Below, piece by piece: positions 29,201 to 38,419 of a stretch of 64,000 bases of DNA (position 1 is its first letter; the number at the start of each line of letters is the position of its first letter). The position numbers and the translations under genes are program-made. The notes under the pieces are model-generated. The model had not been told where the DNA came from. It worked only from the letters and a program-made list of their open reading frames with translations, and searched no databases. The stretch is from Euglena gracilis. Taxonomy: Eukaryota > Euglenida > Euglenophyceae > Euglenales. The stretch is taken from contig CP154956.1 of assembly GCA_039621445.1 (NCBI GenBank), positions 43,610,437 to 43,674,436 of the forward strand, read 5' to 3'.

Positions 29201-31727
29201 TGCCCAAGGGTGCTACAGAAGCAGGGAAGACCCGCGTTCTGCAGCCCAACTACACACAGAGGAGTCCCCTCCGGAAGCGGAGGAGACAGGAGAAGCGGTC
29301 CCAATGGCCGAGGATGAACCTCTGCCTGCGGAACCCCCGGCACGGGAAACCCGTAGCCCGTCGGTCGTGATGCTGGACACTGTGGCGGAAACCGCCCAGC
29401 GCCCAGGATCACCGAGAGGTGAACTGACGCCTGTCCCACTGTCACCATCCTCGCTGGGTACGCCTGGCGGACCGACCCCTCCGCGGGAAAACCCGCCGGA
29501 GACGGTAACCCCTACGCCTGAGGTATTACGCCTCAAGCTTCCTGTCCCCGGGGAAATCCCGACGACAGAGGAGCCAGTGGAGGAGCCCACTTCAGGGGAA
29601 GGACCTGAACGGCGTCCCTCACTGGGCAGACGTGTACTCGGCGGTTTGCGATCACTGATCGCAGTTGTCACCCCACGTGGCACTGCGGCTAGTTCTTCCA
29701 CTGCTGTGGCGGAAACGGCCCAGCCAGCGGACGAAACAACTGAAGCTGCAGCCATGGAGGAGGATGAACCTCCCCCAATGGCCACGCCACCGCCGGTGTC
29801 GGAAACGACACGGACGGAGGACGAACCAACGGCAATGTCAGTGGTGGCAACGCTACCCGTGCCAGTGCAGGATGAACCTGCATCAGCACCGGTAGCGACA
29901 TCAGAGGCACAGGATGAGCCCGTACCTCCACAAACAGCGGTCACTGCACCAAAGCGTGCGGGAACACGGACACCGGCACCTGAAAAACAGGCTGCACGGA
30001 CATCCATGCCCCCACCACAGACTCCGCCAACGCGAAGTGCAGCGGCGACGCCCACACCCACACCATCCTCCACGGCTGCTCCTGGGAAACCCACGAGCGC
30101 AGCGAAGGAACGCGTAGGGCGACCCTCAGCTCGGGAAACCCCTGCTGAAGGTCAACGACGCTCGGTGTCGGGGAAAAGACCCCCGGCCCAGCCGTCACCA
30201 CGCACCTGGTCAAGCAAGCGTGACGCCGAACGGCGACCCTCGGATGCTCCGGAAAGCGGAAGTCCGAAGGCCCCGGCCAAATCAAAGCCCGGTGCCGCGC
30301 CTTGCAAACCCTCACCTAAGACAGGTGATCAGCCCCCACCGAAAGGCGGTGGTGGTGCTGGAGGCCAGGGTGCATCTTCTTCTCGAGGATCAGCTTCGGG
30401 AGGAGGATTCACACAGGTCACATCATCCGGCTATGGGAAAACCTCACAGCCAAAACCACCTACGAAGGGGCAGGGAAAGTCCCGCGCCTCTACGACTACG
30501 ACACCTTCGGAAGGCGAAGTTGTCATCGACTGGAATGCGATGACTCAGGATGATCCTGAGACTCATGACCTGAAAAACAGGTACATGATGATCGAACATA
30601 AGCTGCGAACAGACCAATGCCTCAATCGGTGGATTGAACCACTGTTCTGCCAAGGACGGAAATGGTCCTTTGACCAGAATGTCACCTGGAATTATTACAA
30701 TTCCAGATCACCACGTGTTTTGGCCCAATACTTTGGCGAGGAATTCCTCGTCGACAGAACATCGGAAAACCGATTTGTGTGGCTTTGCACTGTTTGCCAC
30801 AGGATGTACAACAGTGCCCCTGACTTGGGATTACCCCTCGTCCATGTGTGCAACCCTGTGGAGCGGAAATCGTTCCACAAGGATATGTACATACCCAACT
30901 GTGCCGCCTTGGTATGCGCCAAGTGCGTGGACAGTTGGACCCACAAGCACAATTTTAGCTACACGGACCGAGATGGTACGAATGTACCAGTACTCTGCGT
31001 CAACTGCCTGCGAGGTACCTTCTGGCACACTGCGGAAGGCGCAGTTCGCACAATCGTGCCGAGTGCCGAGAAGCCACTGGAGGAATACTCCACCTTGAAC
31101 AAAAAGTTCAAGGACTTCTTCAAGTATGCCAACCTCAAGCTGGACGACTACCGCCACACGGGAATGGCCCGTGGGTGGCAGATCGACAGTGGGGCGATAC
31201 GCCTCGCTGCTGAGGAGGCAGGGGTAAGATTACCTTACCTCTGGGAGACAACGGACAGGGAAAAGATACTTTTCCGCCTGTTCACAACCCAGGACCGAAA
31301 CGGTCGCTGGTGCCTACCACAATGGCCACCCGAAAAACACGGGATGACCTGGAAGGACTGGCTAGGGGCCGTATTGCGACCCCATACAGTCCGGGCGGAA
31401 TGCGCCTATCACGTTCCCATCGACTTCCACCCGGGGAATGCCCCGCAGGTGTCAGCCAATCACCCTCGGAGAAACTACTTCATCTGGCCAGCGACTTTGC
31501 CCAGGAAATTCTGGGAGAAGCTGCAGTGGTTTCTCGCGGAAAGAGCGAGTGCCACCAAGCAGACAGTACCCGAAGGATGGGTTCGGGACTGGATCGCACC
31601 TGATTTCGACTATGACTCGCCAGAAACCTGGCTTGTCGACAGACCACAGCCACCACAATTCCAGATGGTCCTTGTGGAAGATCCCTTGGACTCCCGCCAT
31701 GACTATTGGCGGCTGGAGCGGATGTAA
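26283..31727 (+). CDS. ORF3: giant protein of unknown function, element 1
   Basis: 1,814 aa, no family recognised. Start MLPGGREPGG matches MLPGRGPGPG of element 2. Residues 1-490 are Pro/Ala/Arg-rich and likely disordered; 497-520 are a (KG)n basic run; about 558-960 form a conserved folded region (GFWELWFWLGYPCQNFGIF, IQWKYYPL, a CRFC pair at 746/749 followed by DFWGFG and LLHQC); 960-1480 are acidic/Pro-rich with repeated EDEP; about 1480-1814 form a second folded region (SPRVLAQYFGEEF, CTVC at 1502/1505, LVHVC, CAALVCAKC, VLCVNC, NHPRRNYFIWP). Cys/His spacing suggests two zinc-binding modules. No signal peptide or membrane helix is seen, so it is not an envelope. A packaging, capsid-associated or RNA-binding role is speculative. 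Confidence 0.85.
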   Translation: MLPGGREPGGGPPYHPTTHPQPDQYAYRYGTQPPARTAAQGNPEASSSSRITQMPAEARPSQPSGSRRLPPYAGVMIHRTAETMNRVMRMSANPAPDQLTQALWDDHCRKVLTIANTPPALWCMCAQATMTGLVYYTDPDASGFAADITMRDLGVEVPPQVARQVPPVGTYTAHFRAHSPGLPEEETVEAPVRSEHPRVKESIFRSPERVPRRDYPAQEPVSQYTVSGDYPQQAPMPRDQYVYPPQPHPTIPDPIPRRPAEGNPPPTSDSARSARPREAATAPRAAPVPPARDEPVNPWTGRPFETEEDRQQYEYAVTIQRQIARRPPVSAGQGYPARAEMTREERQQYDAAVSALTGVPAPSRSSQPAQQRDVAVAEAPPARPTSSAAGKRDRGPENLTPQPQRRSPRSENPPAAMRVDAEEEAPPAPDVTAERARRETRPSPVAPVYSNRGDAEQEFARTPSTESVTYPVYTEEDPEYWEYWDPYRATIEWLSNTKGKGKGKGKGKGKGKGQEKGGKAPSGKGGKPAGPPPGKGGKSAGPPAGKGGKAAEPSKTKDYDADQLFDYLDEIWPKIDQDLEKYTRAGNVIHRPPEAVLAVVQDRMHDHCKRFIYSTELHPFEGYPHSDEMVLDQMSGFWELWFWLGYPCQNFGIFTDRNGLTYIDCLNTCEDDETFAAQLKEIFNHMYSVSALGIQWKYYPLPEKLQAQVAVMFTNNLQVFLDSMYGMLFKVLDVDLAYPQRYKLECRFCKEVHIVDFWGFGERGKPPPTAENAGSPPTRRFLLHQCRKPQIGTQDRKVLKQHRQKIFLLQQYWHRAWITYVLEVYISFLEQMTTDVDIHRKWIPRGYTEVDARPYDPDRRRINLRPDWTGAEIGLREHLQSQFGEILDWQEFEVFFAPRELTQPRYAVPLPAFLEETGEYGMGETRRSQWEDLCLINEDEPQPPPGSWVRASWPPPYPNSDRSESISFFRLSNAQGCYRSREDPRSAAQLHTEESPPEAEETGEAVPMAEDEPLPAEPPARETRSPSVVMLDTVAETAQRPGSPRGELTPVPLSPSSLGTPGGPTPPRENPPETVTPTPEVLRLKLPVPGEIPTTEEPVEEPTSGEGPERRPSLGRRVLGGLRSLIAVVTPRGTAASSSTAVAETAQPADETTEAAAMEEDEPPPMATPPPVSETTRTEDEPTAMSVVATLPVPVQDEPASAPVATSEAQDEPVPPQTAVTAPKRAGTRTPAPEKQAARTSMPPPQTPPTRSAAATPTPTPSSTAAPGKPTSAAKERVGRPSARETPAEGQRRSVSGKRPPAQPSPRTWSSKRDAERRPSDAPESGSPKAPAKSKPGAAPCKPSPKTGDQPPPKGGGGAGGQGASSSRGSASGGGFTQVTSSGYGKTSQPKPPTKGQGKSRASTTTTPSEGEVVIDWNAMTQDDPETHDLKNRYMMIEHKLRTDQCLNRWIEPLFCQGRKWSFDQNVTWNYYNSRSPRVLAQYFGEEFLVDRTSENRFVWLCTVCHRMYNSAPDLGLPLVHVCNPVERKSFHKDMYIPNCAALVCAKCVDSWTHKHNFSYTDRDGTNVPVLCVNCLRGTFWHTAEGAVRTIVPSAEKPLEEYSTLNKKFKDFFKYANLKLDDYRHTGMARGWQIDSGAIRLAAEEAGVRLPYLWETTDREKILFRLFTTQDRNGRWCLPQWPPEKHGMTWKDWLGAVLRPHTVRAECAYHVPIDFHPGNAPQVSANHPRRNYFIWPATLPRKFWEKLQWFLAERASATKQTVPEGWVRDWIAPDFDYDSPETWLVDRPQPPQFQMVLVEDPLDSRHDYWRLERM

Positions 31728-32602
31728 TGCCGAAACGGCATTACCAAGCCCATGTAAGGTAAGCGCCTTCATGGAGCTCATACACTATATATATATACAC
31801 TGGAAGCGGAAATCGCTAAACAGCCCTGGGATGAACCTGGGTCTGTGTCCCTCAGCGCTCTGGATGGAAGCATCCAAGAGCCCCCCCCCCCCAACCCATT
31901 ATACCAGTGACCATGCGGACGGAAACCGTCTGCGGGAGGTAATCGCCTCTTATTGCGTCGTGAAGGAGCTACTGCTGTGAAGACCTTGGCAGCCGGGAAA
32001 CCTGGCAAGCCGCTAAGTGACGCACAGCACACAGCGCGCGCGACGTAAGAATAGGCCAACTTGTCACTTTTCGGCCCTAAGGCCCTTAAGGCTGCCAGAC
32101 AGCAAAAATTCTGTTCTGGCCTAAGCCAGCCCCCCTCTCCTCCCTACTTTCCCCCCACCCCCGCAAAGCTGTCGCCGGCAGTCGGTTTTGTAAGTAGGCT
32201 TTTGTTTCCTAGTGCGGATATGACCGCCTAGGAGCCTTATCCGGGTATGACCAGGATAAGAGCCTGCCCCCCCTTCCACACCTCTCCCTTGGGTTTTCAG
32301 CGAATCGCTTGACCAACCCCGCGTGCCTTTGGCACACCCAAACTGGGTGGATGGGGCACTTTGTCAGGAAACCTGCCAAGCCCCGTTTCCCACAGTGGGC
32401 TTTTTCACACCCCACCTAAGCCGAAACGGCTAATAGGTAACCGCGAAACGCGGCTAACCTTTTGCGCGTTTTTGGGCTTTGGGTGGATGCCACTGTGCGG
32501 AAAGGAGAGACACCGAATGGAGAAGTGAACCCCACCTGGGGCAGCGTCAGATATCCTGACTGGACTGGGAAACCCTGGTCCATGAAGGAAATCGGGCGTA
32601 GC
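31728..32602 (+). other. 3' untranslated region of element 1
   Basis: No ORF. An 8-bp hairpin (TAATGCCG-AAA-CGGCATTA, 31,725-31,743) overlaps the ORF3 stop. Other hairpins such as CGCGAAACGCG near 32,441 and a TATA-rich stretch (31,787-31,799) are present. Short blocks are shared with the 3' UTR of element 2 (TCTGGCCTAAGCCA, CACACCCAAACTGGGTGGAT, GGAAATCGGGC). Confidence 0.7.
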
Positions 32603-32615
32603 CCTGGGAGGGGGA
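32603..32615 (+). promoter_or_regulatory. polypurine tract, element 1
   Basis: GGGAGGGGGA lies directly before the 3' LTR, the usual plus-strand primer position. The same GGGAGGGGGA precedes the 3' LTR of element 2. Confidence 0.85.
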
Positions 32616-33043
32616 TGTGTACCAGGCACGTCCCAGCTCTGTAGGATATCTGCAGAGTGGGTTCTGTGACGGTCGCACCACTGTGGAAACCCACAGCTGG
32701 TAAGATCGTGGCAGACCCTTCTGGGATCTGCCCCTGGACACGTCAGCACTTTTCTCTCCTTCCCCCACAGGTGGTATTCTTTACTCTCACAATCTCCAAG
32801 TTTCACCTTTGGATTTGTCAGAGGGAAAAACCCTCAGAACAATCAACTTTGATCTCAGAAGAAAACTTCTGAATCTTTGCTTTGTGCTTTGCCTCTTGGG
32901 GAATTGGGAAGAAAAGGGGAAAACCACTTTTCGTTACTCCAAAGACTTTTCCCTACCATAAGTAGGCTGCGCACCAAGGCGAAAGCGAAAGGCTTTTACA
33001 GAAAGTTCCAAAAAGGGGAAAAGGGAAAGCTTTGGACGTACAC
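32616..33043 (+). repeat. 3' LTR of element 1 (428 bp)
   Basis: Same sequence as 16,213-16,640 as far as I can read, with constant offset at both ends. Ends GTACAC followed by the target duplication TCCAAC. Confidence 0.95.
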
Positions 33044-33049
33044 TCCAAC
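33044..33049 (+). repeat. target site duplication, element 1, right
   Basis: TCCAAC, matching 16,207-16,212. Confidence 0.8.
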
Positions 33050-33224
33050 ATCCCCGAGTAGGAAAAGAAGGATTTCAGCATGCATCTTCAATTGTGCGCG
33101 TAATGGCCTGCGTCAGCACACGAAGAATGACTGAAAATTTCAGATGCTGTGACGTCGATCGTCGTAGGATACTCAGGGCGGTTCGGCTGCCCGTCGCCGA
33201 AGATGGATCGTTGGATGGGTTGGA

Positions 33225-33520
33225 GTGTAGTGGTGCGGAACCGAGGGTTGCCTGCCCCCCAATTTTAATTCAGTGTAATCGGATCAGATCTGCAGAATGG
33301 TTGACATAGTGGCGGTGTAGACCTGCGGGTTGCCTGCCCTGTGTTTCCTGTTCGCTGTGAATTGGAAGCAGATTTGCATGAATCACAGGTGTGTGTGTGT
33401 GTGTGTGTGTGGCGTGGTGAACACCATGTTACCTGCCCCCTCCTCGATGGAAGAATTGTGATCCTGGGATCTTGATCGAGAGTGGCAGTGTGAACTTCCC
33501 GTGTTACCTGCCCCCGTTCC
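33225..33520 (+). repeat. degenerate repeats ending GTTGCCTGCCC
   Basis: Four imperfect copies of a motif 'GTG..GAac...GTTxCCTGCCCcc' at ~33,228, 33,310, 33,412 and 33,483, spaced 70-100 bp. A fifth copy lies at ~16,136 just left of element 1, so element 1 landed in this array. A (GT)n microsatellite is at 33,391-33,411. Confidence 0.6.
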
Positions 33521-33604
33521 ACATTCCCTATCTGGACATAATTCGAAGTGGAGACCCTGGACTACGGTTTAAGTCCCAAGACTCAGAATTTGCTGTACGT
33601 TACT

Positions 33605-33780
33605 CCCCCCCCCAAAAAAAACGCCGGCCACACCCCAAAAAAAGAAAAACGAGCGCCGAGGGCGAAGGCCTTGGCCCCCCCCCCAGGGGGCGAGCGCCGA
33701 AGCCGAAGGCCTTGGCCGCCCCACCCCCCCCAAAGCCGAAGGCTTCGGGGCCCAAAAAAGGGGGGGCCACACACTTCACC
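33605..33780 (+). repeat. C/A-rich low-complexity with CCGAAGGCC repeats
   Basis: GCCGAAGGCCTTGGCC-type units repeated about four times within C-rich sequence. No gene is supported. Confidence 0.6.
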
Positions 33781-34002
33781 GTGGCCGCCTCGTAATTGCC
33801 GAAGGCGATACGCAAGCGGTCCGGGAGGGGAGTGTTGGCGGCGGCCCCTGTGGTGCGGCTCCGGGAGAGACAAAAAAAAGAAAAGACCATCCGCGGAATT
33901 TTCCTAATTCAGCCCTATGTATGACCTCCTCCTTGTAGGTGGGTCCAAGCCTGAACACTTCACCCAAAGAAGACATACACAAGTCTTGGTGCATGACTGG
34001 CA

Positions 34003-34955
34003 TTGGGAAAGCGCCGGAAAGACCCAGAAAACTATTATTACCAGGGATTATTCCCCGGACCCCCAACCTTTTCAATGGCTGAGGCAGTAGTTAAAAATTA
34101 CATCACCCTAAAACTGACCTTTTTGCCTCACCACGCAACAAAAAAACTGCCCCATTTTGTGGCCAGAGATGCATTACAATGTCCAGTGGACAACATGGAG
34201 GATCTTCATGCAAACCTCCCTGGTCTGTAATCGAAAAAAATATCCCCAGGTTAAAAATGTTTCCACAGTCCAAAGTTTTGATGGTCACCCCCTATTGAGA
34301 TTCAGCCACATGGTGCCCCAGTTAATAAAAATGAAAATACCAGGGACCCCCTGCCTGAAAATCACCACCTACATGGGTATGTTCACCAATTACAGGGAGG
34401 AAAAATGCCACCCCCCAGGTGTCCAGCCCAGGTCCCCTGCTTTGCATGCTTTGCTCAGGCAAATTCTGGAGGGGATCAAATACAAATACAACCATTAACG
34501 ATTTCCTGGGAAGCAACCCCAGTCTAAAGCGGCATCAAAGCTCTTTCACACTTTTATGGGTTGTTTTGGACAAAATGGGAGTGCCCCCTGAAGCCACCAC
34601 TAACCAAGTGGTTGACGCTTTAATTCAACGGTTCCAATTTTCAAAAGCCCAAGCACGCAATGCATATAGTGAAGTGCTTTTGACCCCTGACGTTGGTGGC
34701 CTAAGGTTCCACGCCATGTTGGCACCTTATAAAAGGCTTTGGAACAAAAATCTGGAGAAACATGGTGCATTCTTGGATCCCCTCCCAATCCTCCTGGGGC
34801 TGGCAAAGTCCCCCCTGCCCTCTGATATGTGTACATTGCGTACACAACTCATTTTCTGTTCACGAATCATCTGTTTAAACAGAAGTTCTGCTTTGTCACA
34901 GGTCAAAAGAACCACCAGCATGTTGGAGGGCACCATACATCAAAATCAAACGTAA
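34003..34955 (+). CDS. unrecognised ORF fragments, possibly exons or a dead element
   Basis: Three open stretches in different plus-strand frames with ordinary amino-acid composition. 34,003-34,230 has YYYQGLFPGPPTFSMAEA. About 34,230-34,498 has LLRFSHMVPQLIKMKIPG. 34,500-34,955 has VVDALIQRFQFSKAQARNAY and FHAMLAPYKRLWNKNLEKHG. Together they look like one protein interrupted by introns or frameshifts. I do not recognise the family. The AT content and lack of poly-G runs differ from the host exons at the left. Confidence 0.35.
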
Positions 34956-35317
34956 AGGGCAAAAAATTCACGAGTGGGAGAGAGTTGTATCTACTCCCCA
35001 TTGCCCCCAAACCAGTCCCTTTCATTTGATGATGTCTTATGTGGCAGCAACACGTTTCTTTGTGAAACCTGGGGCCCGCTTTTAATTACGTTAAAACCAC
35101 CCTTTAAAGCCATTAAGGAAGATACCATAACCAAAAACTTTTTGGCCCCCAAAAAAGGGACGTCCTAGAAGTAGGGAGGGATTGATGCAAAAAAATTTCT
35201 TGGAATTGGACATAAATCAAATGAAGCTTTTTATTCAGGGGGTTCCGATGGGTAGCGTTCTGCCCGAATGAATGCCCCCTTGGGGGGGGGGGGGGGCGTC
35301 CTCCAAAGCTGAACGGG

Positions 35318-35533
35318 ATGAGCCGCAGATCGGTTATTACAAGGGCGGGAGTCACGGCAGAAATGGAAGACAGGGTGCTGGCCCTCAAATTAAGGGATTG
35401 CCCAGTTGGCTGGTACGTGGTCGCCACCACCAGGAGGGGGGTGGTCCTACCCACAAGGCATAATTTCGGGGAAGCCCAAGTAGACGTGGAGATTTATTGC
35501 TCACCTAAAATGCAGCACTTTTCAAAGATTTGA
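35318..35533 (+). CDS. short unrecognised ORF
   Basis: 71-codon open frame with ordinary composition (EDRVLALKLRDCPVGWYVVA). It could be a further piece of the unrecognised gene or element upstream. It ends 50 bp before the 316-bp direct repeat. Confidence 0.3.
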   Translation: MSRRSVITRAGVTAEMEDRVLALKLRDCPVGWYVVATTRRGVVLPTRHNFGEAQVDVEIYCSPKMQHFSKI

Positions 35534-35581
35534 TTTTAAAAAGATCTCTTCTGGGATGGACCCCAGTGGGCCACGAGCAGT

Positions 35582-35897
35582 TGTGTCCGCAACCTTTGAG
35601 GTGCTGAGTGCAGTGGATATCACAGAGTGGTGCGCTGACATGCCAAGACTGGGAGTTAAGACATACCCTGCATAATTAGGAACTCCCATCTGTATATTTT
35701 TTCTGTACAGTGGCAATCAGCGTACTCCTTTGTCATGTTTGCCTGTCTAAGTGATTTTGGATTGCTCTGTCCCCTGGTGTAATTTTGGAATTTGAGGTGA
35801 GCTCCGCAGCAAGATGGGGAAAAAGTCAAGGGCCAGGAGGGCTGAAGTGCAAGCAAAAGAATGGAGGCCTCCCAGGGGAAATCGCCACACCCCCTTT
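35582..35897 (+). repeat. 316-bp direct repeat, left copy
   Basis: Begins TGTGTCCGCAACC and ends CACACCCCCTTT. About 98% identical to 38,103-38,417 (I count roughly seven differences including one 1-bp gap). The pair encloses 2.2 kb. It could be the LTRs of a small non-autonomous element or a segmental duplication; no target duplication was seen. Confidence 0.85.
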
Positions 35898-36808
35898 GTA
35901 CACAAAGGAGTATGAGCATTGCGGAAGATAACATGTCTGGGGATGAGACAGAAGGACATGCACAAAGAGGCGCTGGAGCCAGTGGACATTCAGAAGGTGT
36001 CATTGCACGTGTTGGCATTGTGCGCAGAGTGGTGCTGGAGGAGGAAGTGGATCTGGAAGCCCTGGCTGGTCTACATTCCAGTTCTGGTCATGCTGATGGA
36101 GGCCATGCTGGTCGACATTCCAGTTTTGGTCATGCTGCTGGAGGCCATGCTGGTCCACATTCCAGTTCTGGTCATGCTGGAGGCCGTGCTGGTCAACATT
36201 CCAGTTCTGGTCCTGCTGCTGGAGGCCATGATGGCCTAAATTCCAGTTCTGGTCATGCTGCTGGAGTCCATGATGTGGGTTCTTGACATGGTGAAGGAGT
36301 TGTGCATGCTGCTGGGGTGCATGCCGCATCTGGGTCTGGGGATGCAATTGTTGGTGCTGGACATGCTGCGAAGGGACATGGTCGTTTTGGACATTCCAGG
36401 AGCTACCATGGCAGGGGACGTCCAAGGTGGCAAGCCAGAGGTCATGATGGCAGATATGGAGATGATGGTCCACAGGGAAATACAGATGATGCCGGTGCAG
36501 GCCATGCCAGTGTACGTCATGTGGAATGCAACACAGAGCAGCGAGAGGAGGCCACAGACAAGTGGTTGGACCAGGGTGTGTCGGTTGCCAGCACCCTGGG
36601 CGAGGTAGCCTGGTTGTGCCCGCGGCTGGAGACAGATGTGCGGCAAAGACTGCACGCCAAGCCGCATGTGACGGTGGTGCCTGTGAGCGTGGAAGAAGCA
36701 GGTGAAGAACGTCTAGTGGAAGTGCTGAGGAAGACACCAGGGAGAGAGTTGGTGCTGCTGCTGCCAGATTGTCAAGGGACCCCTCTGTGGGATGAGGTGC
36801 AGAGGTAG
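35861..36808 (+). pseudogene. His/Gly/Ser-rich repeat protein, one in-frame stop
   Basis: Open in one frame except for a TGA at 36,284-36,286. The N-terminal third has an acidic segment. Residues from ~36,070 are five tandem ~14-residue units of the type HSSSGHAAGGHAGP (42-45 bp DNA units). The C-terminal 85 residues are non-repetitive (DKWLDQGVSVASTLGEVAWL, VTVVPVSVEEAG, RELVLLLPDCQG) and look like a small alpha/beta domain that I cannot assign. It lies between the 316-bp direct repeats and could be their cargo. Confidence 0.4.
36067..36290 (+). repeat. 42-45 bp minisatellite inside the His/Gly-rich ORF
   Basis: Five units of ACATTCCAGTTCTGGTCATG followed by a CTGGAGGCCATGCTGGTC-type half. 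Confidence 0.8.
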
Positions 36809-37079
36809 GCAGTTCGAAGACACTATTATCCACAGTGGAGAGGACTCTTTCACAGCAAAGCCCCCTGTGGCTACTGGGCGGTACTGCTGGACCGGAGTCG
36901 TCGAGGGGAAAAGACGGCGATGACCGAGGCAGACAAGTGGATGGAACTGGACGAGGAGGGGGTGCCCCACTGGACAACATCGGCAGCAAGGAGACGAAGG
37001 AGAAGGAAGAGACAGTGGGCAGAGGAGTGAGACCGTTGGGGTGGATGGTGCCAGCAATGGCTGTCCCCCCCCCTTTTTA

Positions 37080-38060
37080 CCCATGGTTGGGCATGTGGCG
37101 CCCTGGCGAGGCTGCCCCCCACCTCGGTTTGGGATGGGCCCAACCGAATTTTATTCAACCGCGGGCGAGGCTGTGAGCAGGTGGCGCCCTGGTGAGGCTG
37201 CCCCCCACCCTGTAAGGGCCGATTCACGGGCCGAGGCGCCATGGTGGCTGCCCCCCGCATTTTTATGGTCAATCGGTGTGTCTCAAGTGGGCCTGAGGGC
37301 GTCCTGCACGGCTGCCCCCACCAAATTGGCTTGGGTGGATATTCCCAGCCGAAGTTCGGGGAGAAGAAAGGCAGACTAAGGCGACATTTCCCTTGTTGGC
37401 GTGCCTTTCAGACTTTCGTGTGATCTTCCTTCTGTTTGCGGTCCTAGCCGAAGAGGGGGACTGGGGTTGGCGAAGAACTAACTACCAGCCGCAAAGGACA
37501 GTGGGAGTGAGAGGTGGCATTTGGGAGGAGAGGTGGGCGCAGAAGCTGCCCCCCCCCGTGGACATTTGGGCGCTTGGGGTAAGCTGCCCCTCCACAGATG
37601 AGGATTTGTCCGGGTGATCCAATGTATGCTTTCTATTTTGGGAGGTGAGGTGGGCGCAGAGGCTGCCCCCCCCCCCGTGGACCGTTGGGCGCTAGGGGAA
37701 GCTGCCCCGCCACAGGTGATGATTCGTTCAGTGGCCATGTTTTTTTTGTTTTATGACGGGGAGGCGAGGTGGGCGCAAAATGTGCTGCCCCCGCCCCTTG
37801 TGGATGGTCGGGCGCTCAATTAGGCTGCCCCCCCCACGTTTTGGGTGTTTTGCAGGGTTGTGGCGCCCCTCAAAGGCTGCCCCCCCAAGCGGGTGATTGG
37901 GCGCCCCGCAGGCTGCCCCCCCCGACAGTGGATTTTTCGCCAGGTTGACGGTTTTGGGGGGCGCCCCCAGGAGAGCTGCCCCACCGTTCGGGAAAATATG
38001 GCTTTCGGCGGCGCTCCGGGGGGGGGCTGCCCCACCGTTCGGCCCACAAAGGCTGCGACA
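37080..38060 (+). repeat. degenerate GGCGCcc...GGCTGCCCCCC minisatellite
   Basis: About 14 copies of a motif with GGCGC, 6-12 variable bases, then (A)GGCTGCCCCCC, separated by 40-80 variable bases. Examples: 37,098, 37,181, 37,530, 37,648, 37,860, 37,898. The motif is short but strikingly regular. No gene. Confidence 0.7.
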
Positions 38061-38102
38061 AGGAGTGGCTATAGCTTCTGGGAAGCTTTTGGGGAAGGGG
38101 AG

Positions 38103-38417
38103 TGTGTCCGCAGCCTTTGAGGTGCTGAGTGCAGTGATATCACAGAGTGGTGCGCTGACATGCCAAGACTGGGAGTTAAGACATACCCTGCGTAATTAGG
38201 AACTCCCATCTGTATATTTTTTCTGTACAGTGGCAATCGGCGTACTCCTTTGTCATGTTTGCCTGTCTAAGTGATTTTGGATTGCTCTGTCCTCTGGTGT
38301 AATTATGGAATTTGAGGTGAGCTCCGCAGCAAGATGGGGAAAAAGTCAAGGGCCAGGAGGGCTGAAGTGCAAGCAAAAGAATGGAGGCCTCCCAGGGGAA
38401 ATCGCCACACCCCCTTT
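38103..38417 (+). repeat. 316-bp direct repeat, right copy
   Basis: Second copy of 35,582-35,897. The short start ATGGGGAAAAAGTCAAGG near its right end opens a 64-codon frame that differs after the repeat, so the repeat could carry a first exon. Confidence 0.85.
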
Positions 38418-38419
38418 TT

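Larger units (their letters stand above)
16213..33043 (+). mobile_element. giant Ty3/gypsy chromovirus, element 1 (16,831 bp)
   Basis: Complete LTR retrotransposon bounded by 428-bp LTRs and a 5-6 bp target duplication. Order: LTR, two primer-binding sites, Gag, UAG plus hairpin, Pol (protease, DAM-like module, RT, RNase H, integrase, chromodomain), splice-acceptor-like site, ORF3, ~890-bp 3' UTR, polypurine tract, LTR. I saw no difference between its two LTRs on reading, which points to recent insertion. Pol carries one extra base near 24,685; gag and ORF3 are open. The size is about three times that of ordinary chromoviruses (5-7 kb) because of the Gag extension, the insert in Pol and ORF3. 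Confidence 0.95.

Noticed and set aside
26283-31727. ORF3 as a retroviral-type envelope
   Set aside because: Position and likely splicing resemble env, but there is no signal peptide, no transmembrane segment and no fusion-peptide-like sequence; composition is Pro-rich, Lys/Gly-rich and Cys-module based.
35582-38417. Calling the 316-bp repeats true LTRs
   Set aside because: No target duplication, PBS, purine tract or pol between them; kept as direct repeats only.
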